Counted from the first letter of the stretch, positions 21,548 to 33,675 are shown. The stretch is 60,000 bases of DNA from Gnetum montanum (GCA_015680685.1 MNCI01000071.1:139898-199897); one strand, 5' to 3'. Translations and numbers: made by a program. The notes: a model not told the origin generated them from the letters alone.

Positions 21548-21947
21548 TCCTTGGTGCACATCAATGTCATTTTTCACTATATATCTTGCTCACTAACACT
21601 ATGATTCCTATTCTAATTGAACCTATCTAAACCCAAAGTGTTTAGCTTAGTTGTGGGGGAAGGGTATGCTCCAAGTTCCAAATACGTTTTTGAAAATTCA
21701 TCATTTCCTGAAGGATATCATAAAGGGTAAATGACCTTAATAATGTTAAACATGTTGCCAAATTAATTTCATCTCTTCACCCACACCATGAGAATTAATT
21801 TTTGAAACCACCTAATTAAATTGGCCCCAATATGAAAACTTTTAGGGGACATTCCCATAGAATTTTCTAACTCTAGATCACACTAAACAAGAAACAAATT
21901 CATTAAAGGTAAAAAGTAAGATATAAATTAAACTTTGTCAGTAGCCT

Positions 21948-21976
21948 TACTAATAATTGATCCCATGTGATTGCAG
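21948..21976 (+). promoter_or_regulatory. Putative 3' splice site before ORF3 (element D)
   Basis: TTACTAATAATTG (branch-point-like TACTAAT at 21949-21955) followed by TGTGATTGCAG and immediately ATGG. F keeps the TTACTAATAATTG part; H has CTTGCTAATA with TGTGTGTAG before its vestigial ATGGC. Confidence 0.45.
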
Positions 21977-22690
21977 ATGGCCCCTAAAAGAGGACAATAA
22001 GGAGGACCCTCTCAAGGTGCATCCAAATGACCAAGGATAGGTAGAGGCTAGGTTTCTCTCGAGGAATGTATGGAATAGGAGGCATAATTATTCAGTATCC
22101 ATCAGGAACCTCCTATTACTGTACAATTGGGACATGCTGAAGGTGGAGTTGGCGGATCACCTGAATAGGGAAAACTTCCCACATTGTTCCCAAAGTGTGT
22201 TTAGGAAATTCATGAAAGGTCCACATCAATAGCTATGATAGTGGAACTTAACTTTTGACCTTTCACTAAGTTTTCTCCTAAAGTAGTCAAGGACCAACTT
22301 AAAGGGTCCCCACTATTGCCTATTCTCTCTAAAAGTGGTGACTAGTACCTGGGAGAGACATACCAATTTCGACACAATAAAGAAGAAGTCACCACCATTG
22401 ATATTGGTGGTGTCTCTATGGATTTTTCTACCAAATTCATTTTAGAGGTGTTGAATCTTCCAAAAATAGGGCCAAAAGCTAGTAGCTACTACCTACGCAA
22501 AATATGAAACAAAATTTTCTAAGCATAAGAAGATGCTGCAAAAATTAGAAGTGAAAAATTCTGAGTTAGAGGTGGTCAAAACTAGCTACCAGGGATAAAA
22601 GGATGTCATGGTAGATTTGTCTCGACAGCTCACAAATTACTAGGAATATAAAGACAAAGCTAGAGCCTATGAAGAGGAATCATGGCTATT
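21977..22690 (+). pseudogene. Element D ORF3 (env-position protein), internally deleted
   Basis: ATG at 21977. The start MAPKRGQ-GGPSQGASK matches the start in F (MTAKRRQQGGPSQCATK). Next comes a basic/aromatic block (FLSRNVWNRRHN) also traceable in O. The second half is coiled coil: KLVATTYAKYETKFSKHKKM followed by LQKLEVKNSELEVVKTSY, as in E. Stops are frequent, and the C-terminal segment seen in E (FLQLTCPWKVPTPSNIG) is missing. I do not recognise a function. It occupies the place of the env-like gene of Athila elements, but no signal peptide or membrane segment is visible. Confidence 0.6.
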
Positions 22691-22849
22691 TTGTCTTTTT
22701 GTAATTTTGTGTCTGTGTCCTAATTTTGTTATGTTCAATTCTCCACTGCGACATGAATGAATTCCTAGTTAGTCAATAATCCCATACCTATCCACTATGT
22801 AATCAATTGAACTTTTTCTCATTTTGTTTAACTTGAGGATGAGTTTTCA

Positions 22850-22865
22850 TTTAGTTATGGGGGTA
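22850..22865 (+). other. Polypurine tract of element D
   Basis: TTTAGTTATGGGGGTA directly before the 3' LTR. It is preceded by the conserved box AACTTGAGGATGAGTTTTCA. Confidence 0.85.
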
Positions 22866-23724
22866 TGATGAATCATGATTTTCCAGGCTATGATATCAGA
22901 TTTGTGATATCAGGTATGCGATATCGTGGCCTGAATAACAATATCGGATACACGATATTGTGATTCCTATGTAAGCCTATAAATACACATTTGGGCACAC
23001 AAGAAGAAGGGAGTCAGTAAGTGTAGAAGTAGAGTATTTGTTTTTCATTTTTAGTTCATTTCAATTCTTTCCCCAGTGCATGCCCATAGTGCGATGATTG
23101 TAATTGTACAAAACCTTTATTCAAGTGTGATGTACTTGGACACACACATGATCAGTAATAAAAATCAAGATTACTCCATCATTGTAGCATTCACTTAGTT
23201 TTAATTGCTTAATTTTAATTTTAATTTATTATTTTCTTAATTAATATTTCTTTACCATCATTTACTATCCTTGTTGTTAAATGTGGAATGAGTGTGACTT
23301 AATCACAAGCATTTAAGTGTGACTACTTGGTATCCTTGTACTGTATCTAGGAGTGCTTAAGTAACTTGCACTTGGTAATCCTAGAAGTAGTACACAAGGT
23401 CCAAGATGTGTACTAATGATTAAGGATGGATGCTCATCGCAGTTAGGCTAGCTTATATTTTTCTTCTCATTTCCTATTAGCTTAAAAAAGGTTATTTTCC
23501 ATTGTCTCTAGGAGTAGTACTAGTTTAGGACCACATCATACACCTCACTCTAGACTAAACCATATGTGACAAAGTAAATAATAGTCCAGGTGGGAAGATA
23601 GTGAACTACGATCAATGTGTAACTATCTAGAAACCACAACTACCCTATCTACAGAGTTTGACCAGATCATGTGTGAATGCTCATATTTGTATGGTTGAGT
23701 GTACAGGTACCTTGCCACTCATCA
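22866..23724 (+). mobile_element. 3' LTR of element D
   Basis: TGATGAATCATG to CACTCATCA, the same length as the 5' copy (859 bp). TATAAATAC is at 22978-22986. It is followed by ATTTC, the slightly changed duplication, and then by resumed O gag. Confidence 0.9.
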
Positions 23725-24410
23725 ATTTCTAATTTGAGGTAGTAAAGTCAAGGATGGAGATAATGAAATAACAAATCTTTATATGCATCCTTAGTCAAAT
23801 ACTAATCACTCTTACATAGATAGAAAATTCATGGTTTTTCTTAAAGGGAACAAGTCAATCATATCATGGATGGATTAAAAAATAAGATACAAGGGACTCT
23901 TGTGGTCTATGGCCAAAGGAGGCTATCAAAGATATGAGTCTATCAAATCAAAAAATTTATTAATAAAATGACTAAAAAGGAAGGAGAATTAAAGAAGAGG
24001 AAAAGTACATAAGAATAAAATAGAAACTCATACCTTTGAAAGAGGGGATGTTCATGCCTATAGCATAGGATAAGAAGAAGATTCCATGGAAGAAGTGATT
24101 TAAGAAAAATATTTTGCCAGTTTATATATCTATTTTTGAAATCATTTCAAAGGATAAAAGATGTAAAACTATACGAACATGAAATTTACAATCACATTGA
24201 AGATAATGAAAGAGAAGATGGAAAAAGTAGTTATAAAAGAAAATAAAAAGAAAAAGAAGAAGCAAGAGAGAAGAGACATGTACAAGAATAAAGAAAAAGG
24301 TATTATTGTGGGGAAATTTAATGACACTTATTCCAAAGAAGATTACAAGTGTAATTTTTGTTCATATGAACATTCTAAGGGATGTTGCCCAATTATGATA
24401 TGGCTATAGA
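23725..24410 (+). pseudogene. gag: Element O gag, part 3 (C-terminal)
   Basis: Homology to gag resumes right after D: QVNHIMDGLKNKIQGTLVVY (against the B segment QLCHIIDGLKHETRRTLGTY), then GQRRLSK. Next are a Lys-rich linker (24179-24300) and the knuckle CNFCSYEHSKGCCP at 24352-24393, again C-x2-C-x3-H-x4-C with all four ligands. Stops and frameshifts between blocks. This confirms that D is inserted in the gag of O. Confidence 0.8.
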
Positions 24411-27300
24411 AATCAAAAGCATATGCATGAAATTTCAAGTTTGTTAAGAAGAAAATGCTAAGGAGTTTATCTTATCCTTAAGGAAACTACAATAAATCCT
24501 ACCAATAAAAACCATGTTATCCAAGTGGGGCTTCTCATTAACCTTAAGAGTAATATCATCACTACTTGCAAATCATACCTTTACAAGCAACATGATCCTT
24601 ATGACCATTGTGTCTAACAACCTATTTCTCCAAGTGAGCCCTCTAATTATACATGTTATTACTATTATTATAGACTTAAATATCATAGACCTTCTACTCT
24701 ATAAATTGAATTACCTTCTATATTATTATTACTATATATTTATTATCAATCACTACAACATCCTCAACATTTACATACTCCACTTCCTTCAGTACCACCA
24801 TCATCAATGTAGGATGAACTGCCATCTCAATAGTATTGGTAGAATGTAACAAGACCTATAACTTGAAAATGTAGAGGGATGAAAGTGCCAATATATTTGA
24901 GCATAAGCCTTGAAAATGTATTTTTTTTAGGACTAGACCTATACCTATGGAAAAAAATGGTGGACCTATTAATCCATTTGAATTAATCCAAGAAACTATG
25001 GTTATGGCTTTAGATCTAGTTTCAATGTCTTTAAATATTTTGAGAGAGTTCATGTTGCCTTTAAATAAAAGCTAAATGTCAATAATATCATGCTCACTCA
25101 TTTATTAAGTAACTAAAATAAAGTAGACACTCTTCCCAAAAAAAGTATAATTCTAGGAAGTCCTTTGATATTCTTGTAGGTATTTGAAAACTCATCATGC
25201 AAAGCTCTCCTAGATTTATATTCTAGGGTTGAACATCATCTCACAAAATATGCACAAAGCTTTAAGGTTATCACCATTTAAGAAATGAAATATTTGATTA
25301 GATCTTATTGATTAATTCATCATAGTTCCATTGAGGAAGGTGGAAGGTCCGGTATCCATCAATAGTGACTAGTTCAAAATTATTGATTTTTTGGTTATCC
25401 ATGTTAGGAATAATAAAAAATAATTTTCAATCACTATGGAAAGATATTATCTCAGTAAAATTGATGCCAAGTTAAGAGTCATAGACCTATGACTTATTCT
25501 TAAAAATTTCCAAGAAAGATGGAGGAATTCTACAAAAGAAGAGAGTCCATAAATCACATATATTAATATAGGATAGAACTATGTGTAGAAACTATGGATC
25601 ATTAAGTAAAGAAACATTTTAAAATGTAGTTCATGTAAATAAAAAGCATGTATATGAAAATGGTTACATGAATTAACAAAAAAATAGAAGACATTTAGTG
25701 GTTAATGATTAAAAAAGAATGTAAGTTCAATGTAAGAATGAAATTAACTAAAGAATCCATACTTACATAGATGGATGAGAAGAAACATCCATATTAAATC
25801 CATTGCATAAGTAGAAGCATTGCTAAAACATAGGTTAACTACATCATCATAGAGAAGGAACTCATGGTAGTGGTATATGTACTAGAAAATTTTAAACATT
25901 TTTTGCTTATGTACTCGATGTATATTCGCACAAATAACAGTGCCATTTGATTTTTAATGAATAAACTAGTGGTTAGCACTTGTGTTATAGGATGGTTGGT
26001 CATCTTGTAGGAATTTAATCTTATCATGATTAACAAAAAATGCATCAAGAATATAGTTACTAATCATTTATCTTAGTTGTTATGGGACAAGAACACTAAT
26101 GAGAAACCTCTTTTAGATCAATTTTTAGATGAATTGTTATTTGCAAAAGTCACAATGATTTCAAATTCAATAACCAAGCCATGGTTCATTGACTATCTTA
26201 CCTTTCTTAAAACATGGAGTTTCCTTTTCAATCAAACAAGTATAAGAAATAGTAATTTCTACATCATTAGGCCAAATGCTTCATGAAAATAAATGAAAAT
26301 ATTTACAAATTTTGTGTTAATGGCCTAATTCCTTGGTGTGTACTTGATGAGAACTAGCAAAGAGTCCTTTAAGATGTGCATGAAAAATATTGTAGAGGCG
26401 ATTATGTAAGTAGATGAACAACCATGAAAATCCTTATGGCTATATATTTATAGCACACTCCCTTCAGGCATATACACTATTTCATACAATCTTATAAATG
26501 ATGTTAATGAGATGGTGGAATGACTACATGTTTTGAAGAATCCCAATAGTGGATTCTACAACTAGAACTATTCAATCTATAGGAGATTAATTTCATTCGC
26601 TCCATCATACCCATGTCCAATGGTAAGTCATACATCATTAATATTGTTAACTACTGCACCAAGGGAGTAGAAGTTACTATAGTATGAGATTACATTGCAA
26701 CTAGAACTATCTAGTTCTTTTAGCAACATATGGTAAATAGATTTCATGTTCCTAGGACACTCATTTCAAACAATGGTACCCATTTTATAGATGATACATT
26801 CAATAAACTCATGCAACACATCAGAGTTGAACATAAACTGATAACATCTTATCATTCCTAAGAAAATGATTAAGTAGAGTTTACAAAAAAGGAAAATTAC
26901 ATTGATCTTAATTATAACAATTAGCAAATATAGGAGAGTTTAAATAATAAAATTAAATAATGTCCTATGAACCTATTGCTTCATGTGGAAGCTCCCTATA
27001 GGCTATTCACCCTAGGAGTTAGTGTATGAAAAGTTACCCTACCTACCTATTCAAGTATAGCTTCATATATCAAAAAGTAAATATGACTTAGACCTTGATC
27101 TTAGTCTAGCCCAAAAGGAACAATTGATGAGCCTTAACTTAATCGACAAAAGAGAATGGTAATACTTATTCACAATAAGATCCACAAGAGATACCCCAAA
27201 TAATAACATGGCATCAAGATTAGGAACATAGGAATCATATTAGGGGATAAGATTCTTTATTATAATCCCAATCATGTACCTTAGTAAACAAATTTTTAGA
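24411..27300 (+). pseudogene. pol: Element O pol remnants: protease, RNase H, integrase
   Basis: 24500-24850 is the Pro/Tyr-rich end of gag (the TTATCCAAGTGG block shared with H). 25080-25560 is protease: ILGSPLIFL, KALLDLYSRVE (the active-site DSG has become DLY) and FSITMERYYLSKIDA. The reverse transcriptase core is missing; the next recognisable piece, at 25790-26075, is the RNase H end (NYIIIEKELMVVVYVLENFK, then FLMNKLVVSTC). 26590-27110 is the integrase core (PMSNGKSYIINIV, VNRFHVPRTLISNNGTHF, where the second catalytic Asp has become Asn) and the tail KYDLDLDLSLAQKEQL. All frames are broken. Confidence 0.75.
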
Positions 27301-29615
27301 CATTTTTTGAAGGGTCCTATGTTGTTCATGTCATCTTTAGATCCAATGCTTTATAGATTTTCCATCTAGATAATCCACAAATACTTATCCTAGCTAACAA
27401 CCAACAAATCAAGTCCTTTGGAAAAGCTTGAACACACATGACCTCACCTTCATCATCCACCATAGTCATTACCCACTCTATTATCCATGTCTCCACTAGT
27501 AACTTTAGTTGTGGGGAAAGCTACTTATTTTAATTAGGTCTTGTAAGCATGATCTTTTTACCTTTTTATTTTATATCATTTTCTTATTTTTTAAGTTTTT
27601 ATGATTTTTAATTTATTTTATACTTTTTATTTCTTGGTATATTTTTCATTTCTTAATATTTCAATTTCTTTTCTAATGTTTTATTTTCTTGGGTTCATTT
27701 TCTTAAGCTTTATGGATATTTTTATTAATAAAGTTATGAATTATGTGTTGGAAAGAACTTCATTTATAGAAATTTTTTTGTAGGTTATTAAATTATTAAA
27801 AACAAAATTATGCATAGTAGTAAGATTATAATTTCCATTAATAGGAGGTCTTTACCATGGAAACCCTATAGTTCTTATCATATTCAAAACTAAAATTTAT
27901 CCATGATCATTAAACCTTAAAGGAATGAGAAAAAAGCAAGAGTATTTGATAAGGATATGACATCAAGGAGACTTGTTGATTCCTTGTACTTCCATCTTAT
28001 GTCTTATTAGTCTCATGTTGATACATTACCACTTATGCTTTTTTGTTTATGTAAAATATAATTTATAAAAGATGATTTTTCCCTTGTTATATCACTAGAA
28101 AGGCATGTGATCCATTCCCAGAGGTAGTCCCATGGCATTGGTACCCTAATAAATGAGTCCTAAAATAAATCATTCTTGGGGTAACATTGGAAAGACATGT
28201 GAGCCATGCCTAAAGGTGTGCCTCTCTTGGGATTAGCATTGGTTATAAGACTAGAAACACATAAAATCCATGCTTGAAGGTTCTCCTAACCAATGGTGAA
28301 GGTTCATAACATGAAACTTAATGGTTAATTAATTATTTCTAATAATTCTAATGTAGTTTTCCTAATTTTTTCTTGTTGAGTGGTGTTATTTTAAATATGG
28401 TAACCAGTTAGTTTCATGATGGCTAGTCCATGATGAAGCAATGTGATACCACTAGTAAGTGGATGGACTTAACTTGGAATCTCAATGAATAGGTATAATA
28501 ATTAAATTTGGCTATCATGTAGGACCCATTAGGATCATGATAAGGTATCTTACATCCCACTTCTGTAATCCTTACTTACTCCGTTCCAACTCACTAACAT
28601 GTTTCAATTATGCATTTCATGGTTTTGGTTAGCATAGTAGAGGATTCTAACTAAAATAGTTACATGTGCATTGGGATAGACATGTTATTCACATTTAATC
28701 TCTAAGGTATTCATGAACACATATAAAAGTTGTCATATCAGTTTATTAAGGGTAAGGGCCTACTTTGGGGAGGATCCACTTGTATAACTGTTGAGGATCA
28801 TATCCAAAGATCAATTCCACACTCTTCACATCATCGTGAATAGATACTCCATCTTCATGAATTATTGTAAGATCTACTCCTACAAATTTTATAAAATTTT
28901 GATAAATTTTCATAATTTTTCCTTAATCTTCCTATTTTTGATTTAATTCAAGCCTTAGATGATACATCTTGATCATTTTCAATAATTTCAATCAGAAGAA
29001 AGAATCATACTAGAGTATTTATGAAGTCTTAAATCTATATGACATGAGAAAAAAATGAAATTTCAGCTAAAAATCCAAGTAAAAATATTAAATCTTTTTC
29101 TAGCGATATCATAGGATCTACCATATTATAACTTCTATGTTACATTTGTAATGTTGCTAATATAACCTATCATAGATACTTAGCAACCTTGCTTATTTTT
29201 TTCACATTTATTTCAAATGCATGGGGAGTTTTTAATGTTTTCACAGCCCAAGACCTTGTAAGCATCATAACTTGTAATCTAGGAGTTTGGTTTTTAAGTG
29301 ATTCAAAAGCCTTTGAACTCTCAAAGTTGAGCTCTTTGTCATGGGTAATGCTAGAACCCAATTTGAAAAATCTAATAACACCCCATTTTTAAATACATTA
29401 ATGTAACCAACATTAAAAATTATGAAAGTTAATTAACAATTTTCTTTAAAATGCCAATTTAAGTTACCTTAGAGTTTATAAAATAATATATTCCTATCAT
29501 CTTTCTCCATTAATATTATATTTTCTAAATTTGATAAAAACTAAAGGATAAAAAAGGGTTAAATTTATTATGAATGATTTTTAAAAGATCAAAAATTAAT
29601 TCTTAGTAATTGTAG
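27301..29615 (+). other. Untranslated region of element O between pol and ORF3
   Basis: Includes a PPT-like TTTAGTTGTGGGGAAAG at 27504-27520 at the end of pol, a T-rich low-complexity run at 27550-27700, and a block with three related copies of a 30-40 bp sequence (28090-28290). 28440-28800 is collinear with D 20770-21170. 28860-29600 is AT-rich with no detectable gene. Confidence 0.55.
28090..28290. repeat. Threefold imperfect repeat in the O untranslated region
   Basis: Copies near 28093 (AGAAAGGCATGTGATCCATT), 28191 (GGAAAGACATGTGAGCCATG) and 28250 (AGAAACACATAAAATCCATG), each followed by an AAGGT or GAGGT segment. D has one copy at 20559 (GGAAAGACATGCATCCATGC). Confidence 0.5.
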
Positions 29616-30744
29616 ATGGCATTGAAACATGTTTACAAACCCAAAGGATCCTTGCAACCAAGAGAGAAAAGTCCAAGAGGTGAAAGTGATAAAGGGAAAG
29701 GATGTAGAAGAGACCATCCATAACTATAAAAAGTTAGGATGTAAGTCTGAGAGGAATAGGATGCATAGTTCTAATCTTATATCAACCTACATTATAGATA
29801 CAATAGTCTAAGTAAAGAGAAGCAACACCTTCTAATCCAAATGCAAGAAGATATACTGCACTCTGTGATAAGTGTGTATGAGACATTTGTGATAAATATG
29901 TCATAGATAGTATGTAGGATGAAATCAACTTCAAATATTTCATAAAGTTTACTTGAAAATAAGTTCAATAGAAACTACAATCTTCTTCATTATGGCTTGC
30001 ATTATCAAGAAATGGAAAATGATTTCTTAAGGAAACCTACTAGTTTTGGTACAATCAATAGAAGGATTCTACTGTTAAGATTAAGAGCATCTCAATCTCA
30101 TACTTTGTTGATTTCATTATTGATGCATTTAGAATTTTCAACATATAAATAAAAACTATTGTGGTCTCAACCCATTCTAGTCTTAAAATAAAACATATAT
30201 TAATAGAAATAGCATATGGAAATAAAAATAATGATCTTGGTTTCCTATCACTTTTTGAAAAGATACATTTTAAGATAAGAACCTATAATATCTACATCAT
30301 TAAGTAGGATATTTATCTTTACAATTAGAGGAAGTACTATCCTAAGTGGGAAGTATTCAAAAATTATGGCTCATCTCCATTTCTTGAAAATAGAAAAACC
30401 ATTTTATGAGAACAAATTATGAAAGAACACATTACCATTTTCCTACTTGATTCATAAAATTTGCAAGTGAGTTGGAACATCAAGATATATTAATAATATG
30501 TTGAGATGATCAAACCTATGTTTGATCCAAAAACTTGAAGAATTTCTATGAAATCAACAAGAAATTACTAGATGGATTAGATCTTTAGGAATGTTGTTAC
30601 ATTTCAAGACAACCTACCATTAGTCAATGAGGCCATAATTCTCATTGTACCCCATGAAGGCCAAGACGTTATTACAAAGGATACCACATATCATGTCAAT
30701 GAAGCCTCAAACATTTCTAAAACATCCATTTCTCATTTTACTAG
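29616..30744 (+). pseudogene. Element O ORF3, part 1
   Basis: ATG at 29616 follows TAATTGTAG, again an AG immediately before the start. A basic start (MALKHVYKPKGSLQPREK) is followed at about 29740 by SERNRMHSSNLIS, matching the SRNVWNRRHNYSVS block of D. The remainder to 30744 has many stops. The function is unknown. Interrupted at ACTAG (30740-30744) by element E. Confidence 0.5.
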
Positions 30745-31603
30745 TGATGAGTGGTAAGGTACCCTTATGCTCAATCATATGAATACGAGTGTGTACGCGT
30801 GATCCAGTCAAACTCCGTGGATGGACTAGTTGTAGCACCTAGATAGTTATACATTGATCATAGTTTGTTGTCTTTCCACTTGGACTAGTAATTTCTTTGT
30901 CATGTATGGTTTCGTCCAAAGTGAGGTGTATGATGTGGTCCCTACTACTATGCTACTCCTAAGGATAATAAGAGATAACTTATTTAATCTAATGGGAAAT
31001 GGGAAATAGGAAATAGGATCTTAGCTAGCCTAAGTATGATGAGCATCCATCCCTAATCATTCATGGACATCTTGGACTTCATGTACTACTTCTGGGATAA
31101 CCAAGTGCACATCACTTAAAGCACTATTTGATACACTACTGGGTTACCACGTAGTTACACTTAAATGTTCATAATTAAGGCATATTCATTCCACGTTAAC
31201 AACAAGAATAGTAAATGATGATAAAAGAAATATTAACTAAGAAAACAACAATAAATAGTCAACAATTAAAATAATTAAAAGCTAATTGAATGTTGCAATG
31301 ATGGAGTAATTTTGATCTTTATTGCCAATCATGCACGTGTGCAAGAATGTCACACTCGAACAAAGTTTCCATACAATTACAAGCATCACATTGTGGGCAT
31401 GCACTTGGAAAGAACACTAAAACTGCCTATAAGAACTAAAGACTAAAACTGACTAAAGACTAACTAAAAAGACTCTCTCGCTATGCACCTAAGTGCTGTA
31501 TTTATAGGCTAACATGGGAATCATGATATCATGTATATGATATCATATCCAGGCTACAATATCACATACTTGATATCAAGGCTTGGAAAACCATAATTCA
31601 TCA
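30745..31603 (-). mobile_element. 3' LTR of element E
   Basis: Plus strand begins TGATGAGTGG and ends AATTCATCA, then the PPT (minus strand ATTTAGTCATGGGGGTA, 31604-31620). U3 ATATC palindromes lie near 31515-31580. Type I by collinearity with D and 33676-34528. Confidence 0.88.
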
Positions 31604-31620
31604 TACCCCCATGACTAAAT
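31604..31620 (-). other. Polypurine tract of element E
   Basis: The minus strand reads TTTAGTCATGGGGGTA against the LTR. It is preceded by AACTTGAGGATAAGATTTTA, the conserved upstream box. Confidence 0.8.
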
Positions 31621-31783
31621 AAAATCTTATCCTCAAGTTAAAAAAATGAGGAACAAGCTCATTTGATTACAACAATGGATAGGTATGGGATTATTGAATG
31701 ACCATGGACTATTTCATGTCATAGTATGGAACTAGAAAAAACAAAATCTAGACACCAACACCATAATACAAGACTTGTGAAAC

Positions 31784-32880
31784 TCATGTGGTTCTTGGTA
31801 TTGGTAGCTCCTCCATGGGCACCTTTCCTTTTTCTTGTGCTCCAGGCTTCTGAAATGGATACCTTTGAAGAAGTGCCTAAATTTTTTCCTCTTCTGTCTG
31901 AGGATCATGAGCCATCCATGCTAATTTTCCAATGTTTGATGGAGTTGGCACTTTCCAAGGACATGTCAGCTGCAGGAACATTTGATTGGCCTTGACATAT
32001 CATGTTGCAAATAGTTGTCATTCCTCTTCATAAGCTCTAGCTTTGTCCTTGAGTTCCTGGTAATCTATAAGCCGTTAAACCAAATCTGCTACTACATCTT
32101 TTTGACCTTGGTAACTAGCCTTTACCACCTCTAATTTAGATTTTGCTACTTCTAATTTTTGCAATGTCTTCTTATGTTTCGCAAACTCTATCTCATATTT
32201 AGCATAGATGGTAGCTACCAGATTCTCAAGCTTAGTTTTTGGCTGCCCTACTGTTAACATGGCTAAGTTGGCATACCATAGATTTGCCAACTTCATGTAC
32301 TCTATTAAGTCTTGAATCTATAGGTCCTAACTTTTCAATTCTACTTCATGGGTGAAGGCATAAGTATCTAGTATGGGTTGCTAGTCAGTGTGTTGAGCAT
32401 TGAAAGAATTAATGTGGGTCTTAGCCATATAGATTTCCTTTTCAATAATTTTCTTGTAAATTCCCACTTGGTCAAGGAAGTGTTCTTTTAGCTTCTCATG
32501 ATTTTTGGCCTCATTTTTCCATGCACTTATTTCTATGATTGTATTTTGTCAGATGGCATGGACCTCCTCCATGGAGAGGGTTCTATTCTTCCTAGCCAAG
32601 TGATTCATATCTTGGTTGACCCAAACTAGTTGTTCTTGTATTTTTTGGAAACTTTCTTTGAGAATGTTTTTCTATTTCTCAACTGTTGTCAACCAAATAT
32701 TTTTAGTAGCAAGTAATTTATTTTCCTCTTGTAAGGCCTTGAGAGCTTTAGCATGTGCATATGTCTAAGCTTGTGCCTTTGAAGCATCCCAATCAGCCTT
32801 CTCTTTTTCCATTGCCACCCTTTTATTCTCCACATCTCATCATAGAGAACATACTGAAGAGGGGTGAGACTCCCCAAAAT
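31784..32880 (-). pseudogene. Element E ORF3, C-terminal coiled-coil part
   Basis: Best copy of the second half of ORF3. From the high end: NKRVAMEKEKADWDASKAQA, ALKALQEENKLLATKN, then SAWKNEAKNHEKLKEHFLD, MKLANLWYANLAMLTVGQP (in the 32075-32296 frame), KLENLVATIYAKYEIEFAKH, LEVAKSKLEVVKASYQGQK, and the tail FLQLTCPWKVPTPSNIG ending at a stop at 31784-31786. Long stretches have heptad spacing of Leu/Val/Ala, so it was a coiled-coil protein. About seven stops in frame. No membrane segment or catalytic motif is seen. Homologous parts in O lie on both sides of element H. Confidence 0.65.
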
Positions 32881-32999
32881 TTTTTTATGTTTGAAACGTT
32901 GATTTGTTCATGTCATCTTAGAGCCTCTTTTCCTTGTTTGTTCCATTTTGTTTAGCTTTCTATTTCTGCTCTCTCTGCTTTCCTCCACCGTACTTCCGC

Positions 33000-33135
33000 C
33001 TGCCGCACAAGACCATAGTAAATTTTTTCCACCTGCCACACAAGACCACAGCAAATTTTTTTAGCTACAAACTTAAAAATTTTTTCAGCTACAACCTTAA
33101 AATTTTTTCAACTACAACCTAAAATTTTTTTCAGC
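33000..33135. repeat. Two short tandem repeats in element E
   Basis: Two units containing CACAAGACCA(C/T)AG(C/T)AAATTTTTT at 33004-33060, then three units of AGCTACAA(C)CTTAAAAATTTTTTC at 33063-33135. They lie between the ORF3 and gag remnants, where the deletion joined the two parts. Confidence 0.7.
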
Positions 33136-33176
33136 CATTCCTAATTTTTCCTATGGGTTCAATTTTTATTTCTACA

Positions 33177-33541
33177 TCAACCCCTTAAGGAATGGTCATC
33201 CATGTCACAACTTGATGTTAAAAGAGAAAAGAAAGAGAGGGAACTGGAAGACTCATCATGACTTTTGTAAGTCTTCCAATCATCCCCTAATGTACTCTTA
33301 CTATCCATTGAGAAGGTTCTAGGCCTAATGGGCCCCATCGTTCTATGGGATGTCCCATCTTCACTAGAGGTGTCTGAGTTGGATGGCAAAAGTCCTTGAG
33401 TATCGTTGGGATGTCTATGAACATATGAAAATCTTGCATAAGATTGAGTATTCCAAACTTCTTATTCATCATAAATTTTTTGGTTCTCCAATGAATTGCC
33501 TTGCTAAATGTTGCATTATTGTTGTCTTGTGAAAGAGACAT
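33177..33541 (-). pseudogene. gag: Element E gag, N-terminal fragment
   Basis: ATG at 33541-33539. MSLSQDNNNATFSKAIHWRT matches the start of gag in A and D. After about 55 codons the similarity ends; the following Ser-rich frame (down to 33177) belongs to the same linker region or to the deletion joint and cannot be assigned. Confidence 0.6.
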
Positions 33542-33656
33542 TGTCATGAATTATGTGTGACTTAATTGAATTTAATTTCTTTGTTTAAAAGATATATCAT
33601 TAATACCCTATTATAGCGATCTTGTATGATATGACTAATCTTGATAACTAGCACCA

Positions 33657-33674
33657 TCCCTGACAATGGTGCCA
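33657..33674 (-). other. Primer-binding site of element E
   Basis: The minus strand reads TGGCACCATTGTCAGGGA, with four transitions relative to the tRNA-Asp(GUC) complement and one spacer base before the LTR. Confidence 0.82.
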
Positions 33675-33675
33675 A

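Larger units (their letters stand above)
20046..21976 (+). other. Long untranslated region between gag and ORF3 (element D)
   Basis: Starts with a T-rich run (20060-20190) that yields only a low-complexity frame. Blocks at 20200-20900 and 21060-21180 are collinear with F (52860-53830, reverse strand) and O (28400-28800), including CTACTTTGGGGAGGACCCAC. A U3-like cluster lies at 21451-21547 (separate entry). The end carries TTACTAATAATTGATC and TTGCAG, a branch point and 3' splice-site-like arrangement just before the ORF3 ATG. Confidence 0.6.
17045..23724 (+). mobile_element. Element D: Athila-like, gag and ORF3 without pol (type I, non-autonomous)
   Basis: Complete insertion of 6,680 bp in the O gag: LTRs 17045-17903 and 22866-23724 (859 bp each), PBS 17905-17922, gag 18038-20020, long 3' untranslated region, ORF3 from 21977, PPT 22850-22865. 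The flanks ATTTA (17040-17044) and ATTTC (23725-23729) are a duplication with one change. No protease, RT, RNase H or IN is present between gag and the 3' region. Element F has the same gag-to-3' junction. The layout resembles gag-only non-autonomous LTR elements described in plants (TR-GAG), here with an extra ORF3. Confidence 0.88.
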
